Shown piece after piece: positions 8,496 through 16,921 of a stretch of DNA of 64,000 nucleotides; the first letter of the stretch is position 1; each line of letters begins with the position of its first letter. The notes under the pieces are model-generated. The model was not told the DNA's origin. It saw nothing but the letters and a program-made list of their open reading frames with translations, and ran no database searches. Origin of the DNA: Pedobacter terrae (GTDB lineage: Bacteria > Bacteroidota > Bacteroidia > Sphingobacteriales > Sphingobacteriaceae); assembly GCF_900100705.1 (NCBI RefSeq), contig NZ_FNCH01000003.1, positions 124,001 to 188,000 of the forward strand, given 5' to 3'. The translations under genes and the position numbers were made by a program.

Positions 8496-11400
8496 ATGTC
8501 TGATAAAAGAATCAAAGCACTGGCGATAAAAGTTCACCCCAAAACAGAGCCGAACGGCGTCGAATTTGCCTGGGATAAAATCCCCCAGCTTGAAGTATTT
8601 ACCAAAAACATCCTGATCCCCGAAATCGCTGTAGATCAGGATGGTAATTCTGCTGTTAATATCGGAACTATTGTTTCTGGCATACCCTCTGTATTTGCCC
8701 GGGCCAATTTATTCAAGAATGCCATAGATAATATCCGCGATAAAGATGCTGAAGCATCAGGTTTAATGTTGTTCTACAAGTCGCTGATCAGTGAATGGAA
8801 GGGGTTAATTAGTTGTATAGCCTTAAACTATAAAGATATAGAAGTCAATAGGATTCATCTATCTTATTCAGACGGAGGGCATTTAAACACAACAGCCAAC
8901 CTATACGAACCTACCGGTGCATTTGGCAATATGCTGTTTGAACGTAAACCCTTATGGTGCGATCAATCATTGGCCAATAATGCCGACAGGATACCCTTTA
9001 TTGATGTCATTTCCTTTAAAGGTAACGTTATCGGTGGAACTTCTCCTGACAGTTTTGTTTTTACTTCGGTATCCTACCAGATCAGGGAGAAATTTCCCTT
9101 CATTAACGTACAGAACGGAAAATTCATCGATCCCTTACAATCGGAGATTAATCCGCAGGAACTTTTTACCCTATATGGTTACGCCAAACACATTCTGGAT
9201 AATATTGAAAGGTTCAGGTTAAATTATGCCGGTTTAGAAGAACTGATCAGGCCTGAGTATGGCAATATCTCTACCTGTATCCAGGCCTGGATGAACGATA
9301 TGGTCATTTATCAGCAGGCTAAGGGCTACCCTAAACTAGATAAATCTACCCCTCCCGAAGTGGGTTCGTTATTCAATTATCCTTTTAGCCTGCTTTTTAA
9401 CTATTCCACCGCATTATATGGTTCGGAAGGAATTATCTATAATGAATCGAAAGAAGGAAGTATCTTATTCGATCCGAAAGACTTACTGCTTCCGGATACT
9501 ACAGAGATCGCCCAGATCGATTTTGGCAGGGATGGCATGGAAACTCCAAATTTCCTGAAAACCAAACCTATTTTGCTACTGGCGGCCGAAACCAAAGGGC
9601 AGCTGCACAGCTATGCTTATTTTACCCTGCCCTTAACGCCGCTGGCGCTAAATGTTTTTGGTGCTACACTTGATGCATTGGTGGGCATTTCAGAATCATC
9701 AAATGTGAAATCGCGGATTACCGCTATTTACGATCCAACAGAAAAAGATGGGGAACGTTTGATCGTTCAGTTAAAACTATATACCGAAACCGGAAACGAG
9801 ATTGTTAAAGAGGTCATTTATAGGGTAACCTCCGAATCGATCAGCGGGAAAGACATTTTAATGTGGCCTAATTTTATTTCCAAACAATGGAACCGCTATT
9901 TCCTGTATTCCGAAATACCGCATAACGATGCCAAGTTTCAGGCTACCCCATTTATAGGAAATGTGGATGACGATTTTTTCAGGATTGTACTGGATGAAAA
10001 GGGTATTCCTTTATACCTGGCTATTAACGGAAAAGCGGCGGTAATTTCCGAAAAATACGGCAATATTAAAGCGCAGTTGCATATCGCATCCAATAATGCG
10101 GTGGCCGACAATAAATACAAATACGAGATATACGAAAGCAATAAACCCTTTAAAGGCGTAAAATTTGCACATGCAGGGGTTGATTGTGGTTTTGGGATTA
10201 TCCGTTACGATGGATCGGGCAATACGCAGGCTTTACCGGTGAACATGCTAAACGCGCCAAGGACATTATCGCCAGCCTTTTTAGGCGTCGATTTTGGCAG
10301 TACCAATTCTTCTATTGCTTACTTTTCCGATCAGCGGAACGAGGTTTGCGAAAACCTGAAACTCACCAATAAAAGGGTATCATTACTGGCCAGCGATAGC
10401 AAAAACAACGATGAACGGCCTGCGGTGGAAGATGAAATCTTTTTTTTCCAGAACGACGAAATCCTCACCAATTCCATCAAATCGGTATTAACCATCCACG
10501 ATTCTAGAAGAGTGGTAAATGATAGCAATATCCAGGTTAACTCCTTAATGGCCCAGGCCGTAAAGGGTGGTTTCCCCTGTTTCGAAAAAAACCTGCCCAT
10601 CGAAAATGCAGAAAATAACCGCTATATTTTAGGTTATAACCGCATTGGCAGGGCAGAGCTGGTTTACAATATGAAATGGTCTACCCAGCAGATTGACAAA
10701 AGTTATAAAACGGCCTATCTCAGTACCTTACTGCTTCATGTATATGCACAATTGTTTATCGAAGGACACGAACCGCACACTTTAAAATGGTCGTATCCCT
10801 CCTCAATGGGTAAGGAATTGTTAAGTGAATACAGGGGCATATGGGATTCGCTTAAAGAAATATCACCGATTGAAAGCCCTATTAAATTAAAAACCTTCCC
10901 TCCTTCCGATCTTTCTGATATAGGCGATACCTCGGGCAGCAGCAGCTGGGGATCTCCGGTAGCTCAATCGGGTGGCTGGGGCAGTCAGGCTTCAGTACCT
11001 GCTGCCACAACACCTGCATGGGGTTCAACTGGCACTGGCAATAGCGCCTGGGGCGAACAACCCCAGGAAGCTGTTGCCACAGGATGGGGCAATGAGGCTA
11101 AAAGAACACTTACAGCGGTCGATATCAAAACGGAAACCGGTCCGGTAAGGTTCGATTTCAAGAAATTGAGCAACGAAGAATCCTTATCTGAAGCCTGCGC
11201 CGTAGCCAATTACCTGGTGCGCCCAAATGGGGGTTACTCCATTAATCCCGGAGAACTGGTGCTTTGTTTCGACATTGGTGGCAGTACAACAGATATCACG
11301 GCGCTGTGCCAAATGGAAGGCGGAAAGGCAATGATCAAACAGAACTCCATCCGTTTTGCGGCGGAACGCGTAGCACAGGCCACCAAATTTTCGCCCAACT

Positions 11401-12404
11401 TTAAAAATGTATTGCTCCGGATCTGCGAAAAGAAAAAAATATCAATCCAGGGTTTAAATTCGGGTACACCTAAATTTAACGAAAATACCGCGCCCTATTA
11501 TTTCGAACAGGTTGTTGATCGTTTAGAGGCTTCAGATTTTGAAACTTTTTACCTCTTAATCGCTGCCGAGTGTAAAGAAATGATGAGCATTAACCTTTAC
11601 GTTACCGGTCTGATTATGTTTTACGCAGGTCAGCTGGCCTATAAACTGCGGAATGAAATTGTAAAATCAGAAGATGCACCACCAGCGGTTAAAGCCATTC
11701 CGCCTAAAATAAAAATTGCTTTTGCAGGTAAAGGAGCCAGGATATTCGATTGGTTTACCGCAGTAAATCCGGCCGCAGCAGACGATTATTATACACAGAT
11801 GTTTATCAGGGGAATGGGTGGAGAAGCAGTGGCTAAACAAACCATTAGTCCGATCACCACAAGCCCTTTAAAAATAATCGATATCAATTCACAACGCGGA
11901 ACAGATAATGCGGATGTTAAATACGAAGTATCGAAAGGTTTGGCCATCCCAACCAATATCACCAGCATTTTGGTGCCCACCAACAAACAGGCCATTGAGA
12001 TTTTAGGTGAAGATAATTTCTGTGTGGTTACGCCCAATGGCGAATTTAAATACCTCGAATCAACCAATTCCATTACGCCGGAAATGCTGGAGCATATTGG
12101 CAATCATTTTATCTGTTTGCCGCAGGAAGGCAAAGCCCACTGCCCAAGGTTTATGGATTTTGCCGATCTGTTTTATAAGGTATCATCCGGCATGTTCGGT
12201 TTAAAAATGAACGCGACAGATTTTATGGCCGGTTTCCAGGATATGAACATCGAAAACTACATCAAAGGAGAGCCCGATTTTATCAAAGCACAAAAGCGGA
12301 AACACGACGATCAGAAAGATTTCGATTATGTAGCGCCGATCATCATTCTTGAGGGGATGAAATTCTTCGAAAAACACCTGCTTAAAGGCATCCAAAAACA
12401 ATAG
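8496..12404 (+). CDS. Giant Hsp70/actin-like ATPase with WG-repeat linker
   Basis: 1302 residues. Residues 1-590 are a large N-terminal region without recognised motifs. An actin-fold ATPase follows: phosphate-1 loop FLGVDFGSTNSS at about 595-606, phosphate-2 loop LCFDIGGSTTDIT at about 923-935, and an adenosine motif IAFAGKGARIF at about 1072-1082, in the order seen in Hsp70/actin. Between the two phosphate loops, residues about 807-868 are a low-complexity linker with five Trp-Gly motifs (SWGS, GWGS, AWGS, AWGE, GWGN). This is roughly twice the size of DnaK and has no DnaK-type substrate domain that I can see. Likely a dedicated chaperone-like ATPase for the tubulin-like and TerD partners (inference). 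Confidence 0.85.
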   Translation: MSDKRIKALAIKVHPKTEPNGVEFAWDKIPQLEVFTKNILIPEIAVDQDGNSAVNIGTIVSGIPSVFARANLFKNAIDNIRDKDAEASGLMLFYKSLISEWKGLISCIALNYKDIEVNRIHLSYSDGGHLNTTANLYEPTGAFGNMLFERKPLWCDQSLANNADRIPFIDVISFKGNVIGGTSPDSFVFTSVSYQIREKFPFINVQNGKFIDPLQSEINPQELFTLYGYAKHILDNIERFRLNYAGLEELIRPEYGNISTCIQAWMNDMVIYQQAKGYPKLDKSTPPEVGSLFNYPFSLLFNYSTALYGSEGIIYNESKEGSILFDPKDLLLPDTTEIAQIDFGRDGMETPNFLKTKPILLLAAETKGQLHSYAYFTLPLTPLALNVFGATLDALVGISESSNVKSRITAIYDPTEKDGERLIVQLKLYTETGNEIVKEVIYRVTSESISGKDILMWPNFISKQWNRYFLYSEIPHNDAKFQATPFIGNVDDDFFRIVLDEKGIPLYLAINGKAAVISEKYGNIKAQLHIASNNAVADNKYKYEIYESNKPFKGVKFAHAGVDCGFGIIRYDGSGNTQALPVNMLNAPRTLSPAFLGVDFGSTNSSIAYFSDQRNEVCENLKLTNKRVSLLASDSKNNDERPAVEDEIFFFQNDEILTNSIKSVLTIHDSRRVVNDSNIQVNSLMAQAVKGGFPCFEKNLPIENAENNRYILGYNRIGRAELVYNMKWSTQQIDKSYKTAYLSTLLLHVYAQLFIEGHEPHTLKWSYPSSMGKELLSEYRGIWDSLKEISPIESPIKLKTFPPSDLSDIGDTSGSSSWGSPVAQSGGWGSQASVPAATTPAWGSTGTGNSAWGEQPQEAVATGWGNEAKRTLTAVDIKTETGPVRFDFKKLSNEESLSEACAVANYLVRPNGGYSINPGELVLCFDIGGSTTDITALCQMEGGKAMIKQNSIRFAAERVAQATKFSPNFKNVLLRICEKKKISIQGLNSGTPKFNENTAPYYFEQVVDRLEASDFETFYLLIAAECKEMMSINLYVTGLIMFYAGQLAYKLRNEIVKSEDAPPAVKAIPPKIKIAFAGKGARIFDWFTAVNPAAADDYYTQMFIRGMGGEAVAKQTISPITTSPLKIIDINSQRGTDNADVKYEVSKGLAIPTNITSILVPTNKQAIEILGEDNFCVVTPNGEFKYLESTNSITPEMLEHIGNHFICLPQEGKAHCPRFMDFADLFYKVSSGMFGLKMNATDFMAGFQDMNIENYIKGEPDFIKAQKRKHDDQKDFDYVAPIIILEGMKFFEKHLLKGIQKQ

Positions 12405-12409
12405 TAACC

Positions 12410-13690
12410 ATGGGATTCTGTGTATTGGCAAAAATATCAAAGCGGACGGTAACTTTCTGGTATCAATCAGACAGTAACCCGTATGCCCCATTAGAAATGA
12501 GGGAATCGAACGAGGTTCCCTTATATTTTTATGTAAATGGCAACGATTTTATTTTTGGTGCTGCAGCAAGGGAACGCTTTTACAAAAACGATCCTTATGC
12601 TTATGGCAATTATTTCGAAATTGTAAAAGATCCGGCGAAACACTTCAGTATATATGGTAACAAAAAACCAGTAAAACAGCTGTTTTATTATGGTGTAGAA
12701 CAATACTTATCGCACTTTTTAAACACTGTATTATACAAAGCCGAATCTATTGAATCGTACAGGCAGCAGTTCCCTCTGCGCTTTTTATTTGATGATGATA
12801 TTGAAGACAATGAGAAATCACTGATCGAAAACCTGTTTCAGGAGGCCGGCTATTTTAATTTAGACCGTATTGCATATCACCATACCCTTTTTAATATACT
12901 CACCCAAAAGCAGGTTGTGCCAAACAACAAGGCTATTTTATTGATGAATGGCATTGATGATATACTTTATTTAAACTTCTACAAAGATATCAAGACCGAA
13001 GCCCTTGGATCGGCCAAACTGCCAGGTCAGGGTGCCGACCCGAGGGTAAAAATTCTGGCCGATATGATTGTAGAATATATCCTCCTGCAACATTCTTACC
13101 TGTCGGTTAATAAAGATACTGAAATCGCATTCCTTCTTCCGTTCTGTGCAGCTTTACTTCAAAACATCAGTCCGATTATTAAAGGAGAAGCCGAACTATC
13201 TGACGGAAACCGGTATTGGTTTAACGTAAGGGAAAGAAATCTGAACGACAGGCTGCAATATTATGCCAATGACGGGATGATTTTTGCCGCAATAGACGAT
13301 CTGCTGAGGGCAAATAATTTGCAGGCAGATCGTGTGATGATCCTGCTTGGATCAGAAGAAATTAGCACGACGTATTTTTCCGATAAACTGCTTAAAAAGT
13401 ATCATCATGTGATGGCGTTGCAGCCTGTTGACGTTAGAGATACCATGCTGGCTATTTTTCAGGCCATTGGCAGTGCCGGTTACAGTGTAAAGCTAAAAGC
13501 ACCAATTGCGCCACTAGTATCGGTGCGCCCCCCACTCCCAACGCCGAAATTGCCGCCGCCATTACCACCAAAAAAACAAAGCGATGTTCCAAAACCCATA
13601 AACATCCCCAGGCTGCCCGAAATAAAAGCAACACCTAACACTAAAAATAATCCTGTAAAACCACCGCCTTTACCTCCAAAAAAAAATTAA
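12410..13690 (+). CDS. Hsp70-partner protein with Pro-rich tail
   Basis: 426 residues. The body (1-360) has alternating strands and helices and opens with VLAKISKRTVTFWYQ, which may be a degenerate actin-like fold, but no phosphate loop is conserved. From about 365 to the end the chain is Pro/Lys-rich, with PPPLPPKK twice, the last at the very C-terminus. Such motifs resemble ligands of SH3-like or WW-like domains. It begins 5 bp after the Hsp70-like gene. A regulatory or scaffold subunit of that ATPase is the likely role (inference). Family not firmly recognised. Confidence 0.7.
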   Translation: MGFCVLAKISKRTVTFWYQSDSNPYAPLEMRESNEVPLYFYVNGNDFIFGAAARERFYKNDPYAYGNYFEIVKDPAKHFSIYGNKKPVKQLFYYGVEQYLSHFLNTVLYKAESIESYRQQFPLRFLFDDDIEDNEKSLIENLFQEAGYFNLDRIAYHHTLFNILTQKQVVPNNKAILLMNGIDDILYLNFYKDIKTEALGSAKLPGQGADPRVKILADMIVEYILLQHSYLSVNKDTEIAFLLPFCAALLQNISPIIKGEAELSDGNRYWFNVRERNLNDRLQYYANDGMIFAAIDDLLRANNLQADRVMILLGSEEISTTYFSDKLLKKYHHVMALQPVDVRDTMLAIFQAIGSAGYSVKLKAPIAPLVSVRPPLPTPKLPPPLPPKKQSDVPKPINIPRLPEIKATPNTKNNPVKPPPLPPKKN

Positions 13691-13717
13691 GGCGCATAAA
13701 ATCTAAAACTTAACAAA

Positions 13718-14287
13718 ATGGCTATACAAATAGAAAAAAGAAAACCCGTTTCCCTGATCGGGGAAGAACCGGGCTTAAATCAACTCATTGCAGGCCTGGG
13801 CTGGGATACCGCTATTGTAAACGGGCACCCGGTAGACCTCGACCTTTCCGTGTTTATGCTGGGCGAAAACGGCAAACTCCTTGCCGATGAATACTTTGTT
13901 TTTTATAACAACAACACGAGTCCCGATGGTTCCACCCATTATCCTGGCGATAGCAGGGGCGGCGAAGGCGATGGAGACGATGAAGTAATCCATATCGATT
14001 TATCCAAAATAGATCCGAAAGTAGAGTTCCTTTATTTTGCCGTAACCATTGATCAAAGTGAAGAAAGAGGACACCATTTTGGCTATGTTCAAAACTCCTA
14101 TATCAATATCAGGAACCGTGCTGATCAATCGGTTTTATGCCAATACCAGCTTAGAGAGGAATTTACAAATGAGGATTCCATTATGATTGCTTCCATTTCC
14201 AGAAATGGGGGAGCATGGAATGTAGAAGCCCTTGGCCAGGCCTTTTCAGGCGGTTTAAATACACTAATAGAATTATATCAATCATGA
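13718..14287 (+). CDS. TerD-family protein 1
   Basis: 189 residues covering one TerD domain (usual length about 190). Family marks: GLGWDTA near 28-34, PVDLDLSVFML near 38-48, the acidic calcium-binding loop GEGDGDDEVIHIDLSKI near 87-103, and the closing block in which YQLREEFTNEDS precedes a W.VEALGQ segment. TerD proteins are calcium-binding cytosolic proteins of the tellurite-resistance and stress systems. It lies 27 bp after the Pro-rich protein gene, and its stop overlaps the start of the second TerD gene (ATGA). Confidence 0.9.
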   Translation: MAIQIEKRKPVSLIGEEPGLNQLIAGLGWDTAIVNGHPVDLDLSVFMLGENGKLLADEYFVFYNNNTSPDGSTHYPGDSRGGEGDGDDEVIHIDLSKIDPKVEFLYFAVTIDQSEERGHHFGYVQNSYINIRNRADQSVLCQYQLREEFTNEDSIMIASISRNGGAWNVEALGQAFSGGLNTLIELYQS

Positions 14288-14937
14288 GCAGTTTTAATTT
14301 AAATAAGGGAGATAGGTTCTCTCTTTCCAAGGCAGCACCCGGACTCACCATTGTAAAAATAGGAATGGGCTGGAATCCTAACGAAGAACCTGGCGGTCCG
14401 GAGTTTGATCTCGATGTTTCTGCTTTTTCGATTGGCGGAGATTTCAAAATCCCTTCCGATTCGTATTTTACCTTTTACGGGCAAATCCGTATGGGTAATA
14501 AAATTGAGGATAAGGTAGAAAAAGGCCTCTTTAGACCGTTTACAGAAGACGGTGCAATTATCGGTGCCATTGATGATCCGGACGGGAGCAGAAGTGACGG
14601 CGACGATGATGAAGATATGTTTATCGATTTGTCAAAAGTGAGCCCTAAGGTGGAGCAGATTATTATATGCTGCACCATCTGTAAATACCCGAACGACAAT
14701 AAAAAAGACCGGAGAACATTAGACCTCAATTTTGGAAAGGTGGACGATTGTTACATCAGGATTGTGGATGAAAGCAATGGTTCTGAAATATTGCGTTACG
14801 ACCTGAAAGACCAGTATACGAATGAAGATGCCGTAGAATTTGGGCGTTTGTTCCGTGTTGGCGAAAGCTGGGAGTTTGAAGCGATGGGCAGGGCACATAC
14901 GGGCAGTTTGCAAACTTTGGTTGATATGTACACTTAG
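14284..14937 (+). CDS. TerD-family protein 2
   Basis: 217 residues starting at the ATG at 14284, which overlaps the stop of TerD 1. The longer frame from 14215 is rejected because it would cover 73 bases of the upstream gene. TerD marks: MSSFNLNKGDRFSLSK at the N-terminus, MGWNPN, EFDLDVSAFSI, and the acidic loop SDGDDDEDMFIDLSKVSP. A 20-residue insert before the acidic loop (around IRMGNKIEDKVEKGLF) makes it longer than TerD 1. Two different TerD paralogues in one operon suggest a hetero-oligomer or two calcium sensitivities (inference). Confidence 0.9.
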   Translation: MSSFNLNKGDRFSLSKAAPGLTIVKIGMGWNPNEEPGGPEFDLDVSAFSIGGDFKIPSDSYFTFYGQIRMGNKIEDKVEKGLFRPFTEDGAIIGAIDDPDGSRSDGDDDEDMFIDLSKVSPKVEQIIICCTICKYPNDNKKDRRTLDLNFGKVDDCYIRIVDESNGSEILRYDLKDQYTNEDAVEFGRLFRVGESWEFEAMGRAHTGSLQTLVDMYT

Positions 14938-14948
14938 AAAATAAAATT

Positions 14949-15659
14949 ATGGCATTCGATTTAAATAAAAACGACGGCGCTAAAATAGCCCCATCTAAAT
15001 TTGATCTTTCCAAAGGAGAGATCGAAAAAACCGCTGGCCGATCGCGGGCCTGGTTGATCGGTTTATTCGGGATACTGGTTGTGGGTGGCGGCCTCTGGTA
15101 TTATGCATCAGGCAAAACAGATCCTGCAGCAAAAACATCCGCAGCAAACATTTCTTCCGATCCGGCTTCAGTTGTCGTACCTGCTAAACCAGCAAAAGAA
15201 AAAGCTAGCGGTATGGATACCATTGCTGTAGCAGCGGTAAAATCACCTGCGATAAAAGAAGATTCGATCAGAAAAACCCGTCAGCATACAGCCCCTGCCA
15301 AATTACCAACACAAGCGCTCAAAGCTTTAAACCATGCTGTGCCGGTAACCTTTGCTCAGGGTTCATCATCTTTTGCAAGCTCCAACAAAACCTTAATCAA
15401 ACGCATGGTTGCTTATTTGATCAAAAACCCTGCGGCATCCATCCATATTGATGGTTATGCCAGCAGCGATGGTCCGATAGCCTTAAATCAGCAGATATCG
15501 CAGGCAAGGGCCGATGCCTTTAAAAATCATTTAAACTCTTTAAGTATCGAAGCAAGCCGGATAACCGCTACAGGAAAGGGCATTGAAAATCCGATGGCTT
15601 CCAATAAAACTGCCAGTGGAAGAAAAAAGAACAGGCGTGTTGAAATCACATTTTTATAA
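14949..15659 (+). CDS. Membrane-anchored OmpA-domain protein with TerD-like N-terminal motif
   Basis: 236 residues. The N-terminal 30 residues (FDLNKNDGAKIAPSKFDLSKG) echo the N-terminal motif of the neighbouring TerD 2. One membrane helix at about 34-53 (WLIGLFGILVVGGGLWYY). A Pro/Ala/Lys-rich spacer spans about 55-130. An OmpA C-terminal domain (about 132-236) carries the expected peptidoglycan-binding pattern: FAQGSSSF, HIDGYASSDG, QARADAFKNHL and NRRVEITFL. It should link a cytosolic TerD-like tail to peptidoglycan through the inner membrane. Eleven bp after TerD 2. This is the clearest envelope connection of the operon. Confidence 0.85.
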   Translation: MAFDLNKNDGAKIAPSKFDLSKGEIEKTAGRSRAWLIGLFGILVVGGGLWYYASGKTDPAAKTSAANISSDPASVVVPAKPAKEKASGMDTIAVAAVKSPAIKEDSIRKTRQHTAPAKLPTQALKALNHAVPVTFAQGSSSFASSNKTLIKRMVAYLIKNPAASIHIDGYASSDGPIALNQQISQARADAFKNHLNSLSIEASRITATGKGIENPMASNKTASGRKKNRRVEITFL

Positions 15660-15679
15660 ATGAAGTAGTTGAAAATCTC

Positions 15680-15886
15680 GTGGCAAAAAGCAGAACCAGA
15701 AAAACAAAACAAAGGGGTTTTAAAGAAATATTAATCCTGTTGGGGATGCTTTTTAGTGGCATCCTCTTTATCATCAGAATAATTTTCGGGCGCATTGGCT
15801 GGTTAGAAGTTTTTGCGCCTGTGATTATCGTATTTCTAATTCTATATCTCCTCTCGGTATTAAAAACGGCAGTGAGGAAAGTGTAG
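15680..15886 (+). CDS. Small two-TM membrane protein at operon end
   Basis: 68 residues from a GTG start at 15680, 20 bp after the OmpA-domain gene. The N-terminus is strongly basic (AKSRTRKTKQR), followed by two hydrophobic helices at about 16-35 and 40-62. Family not recognised. Placement as the ninth gene and same-strand spacing support co-transcription. The start codon is the only available one upstream of the first helix. Confidence 0.55.
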   Translation: MAKSRTRKTKQRGFKEILILLGMLFSGILFIIRIIFGRIGWLEVFAPVIIVFLILYLLSVLKTAVRKV

Positions 15887-16004
15887 CTCAACAAATGAAA
15901 ATTTAAAAACCTGCACTAACGGCTATAATTGGCCAGTTAGACAAGGTTTAATTATTAAGCCTGTGGAATGGTAAAATCTCTGCGAAAAACCAATCATAAA
16001 ATCA

Positions 16005-16289
16005 GTAATTACCAACAACTGCCTCGTTTAAAAAGATCTTATTGCAGCATTTTAGGCCGTAATTTTGCTTAGCTGTTTATTTTTAAAGCCAGTGTTTAAA
16101 ACATCTTTAATCGGGCTTAGGGACATGGCGCAAGGGCAAACTTGTTCCGCTGTGCCAATAAGGTCAGTACAGGGCTTACTGCTTTTTTAGGTAGGTACCT
16201 TGGGTAATCTGCGCTGCGCCATTTGCTGCCAATAACACTACCCACCTTGCAAGAAAATGCACCATTTGCGCGTTTTAATACTTTGCCAT
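16005..16289 (-). pseudogene. DUF6266 family relic
   Basis: On the minus strand the frame reads LKRANGAFSCKVGSVIGSKW, then RSADYPRYLPKKA, then LLAQRNKFALA and LSPIKDVLNTGFKNKQL. This order (GKVGxVxGSxW, Y.R.LPKK, LAQRxKF, a GFK block, NAA) is the N-terminal half of DUF6266 proteins, common in Bacteroidota. The start at 16289 is out of frame by one base, a stop follows the ITA segment, and the C-terminal half is missing, so the gene is dead. Confidence 0.6.
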
Positions 16290-16571
16290 ATTTTGGTTTT
16301 TTAAGTGAAAAATGTTTAACTAATCGGATTTCAATTATACCGGTATGTTCAAATCCATGATCAAACCTAGTCGCTTTAAAGCAATGGAACTCATTTTGGA
16401 CTCAATCGGGCCAAATTGAGCCAATTACATATTATAAAGAGCTAAATGAGCTATCCTAAAATCTAGTTTGGCGGGCAAATCAGCAGGCATGTGCGGGCAG
16501 CCTGCCTTAGGGCAACATCACCAAAAGCACAGTAAATTTTTACCATAAAAAAACCTATTCTTTACCTTTTA

Positions 16572-16692
16572 GGTAACGAATGGGTAACCAATGGGTAAAC
16601 AATAGGTAAAGGATTGGTAACCAAAAGGTAACCCAGGGGTAAGCTTGGTACCAAGAAAAGGTAAACAACAGGTAAAGGAGGGGTAATTAAAT
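16572..16692 (+). repeat. Strict 11-bp GGTAA tandem array
   Basis: GGTAA begins at 16572, 16583, 16594, 16605, 16616, 16627, 16638, 16660, 16671 and 16682. That is ten of eleven slots of an exact 11-bp period; only the slot at 16649 is missing. The six bases between cores vary. Upstream, the reverse complement TTACC occurs at 16540 and 16562, 22 bp apart. The period is not a multiple of three, so it is not coding. Confidence 0.85.
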
Positions 16693-16921
16693 ACGGCCTT
16701 TTCGGTGGTTTTTCAGGCAGGTGAACAGGTATATCGTGCACTCAAAAAGCAATACAGACTGACTGATAAGATGCTCACAGCAGTCCATGTGTTTGCCATG
16801 TCATACTGCATTGATCAAATACCATTGACAACTATTGTTAGCGTAAGCGTATTGTGAAAATAAACTATCCTGCGCAGCTCTACCACGTAATACAGAAGGA
16901 ATATTTTGTAGTGCAGTGAAT

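Larger units (their letters stand above)
15887..16921. other. 1-kb non-coding gap between convergent operons
   Basis: Lies between the 3' end of the TerD operon and the 3' end of the nuclease gene. It holds a DUF6266 relic (16005-16289, minus) and the 11-bp GGTAA array (16572-16692). A further 50-codon protein-like stretch without a start follows at about 16690-16857 on the plus strand (it contains QVYRALKKQYRLTDKML). Confidence 0.6.

Noticed and set aside
8917..9222. Separate plus-strand gene inside the Hsp70-like gene
   Set aside because: It is an out-of-frame shadow with unnatural composition; the enclosing frame carries the conserved motifs.
14215..14283. N-terminal extension of TerD 2
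   Set aside because: It would overlap 73 bases of TerD 1; the ATG at 14284 gives the canonical TerD start and an ATGA overlap.
13718..14937. Classical tellurite resistance operon terZABCDEF
   Set aside because: Two TerD-type genes are present, but TerC, TerB and TerZ-like partners are not visible in the window.
16572..16692. CRISPR array
   Set aside because: The repeat unit is an 11-bp period with a 5-bp core; no 24-40 bp repeats, no spacers of constant length and no cas genes.
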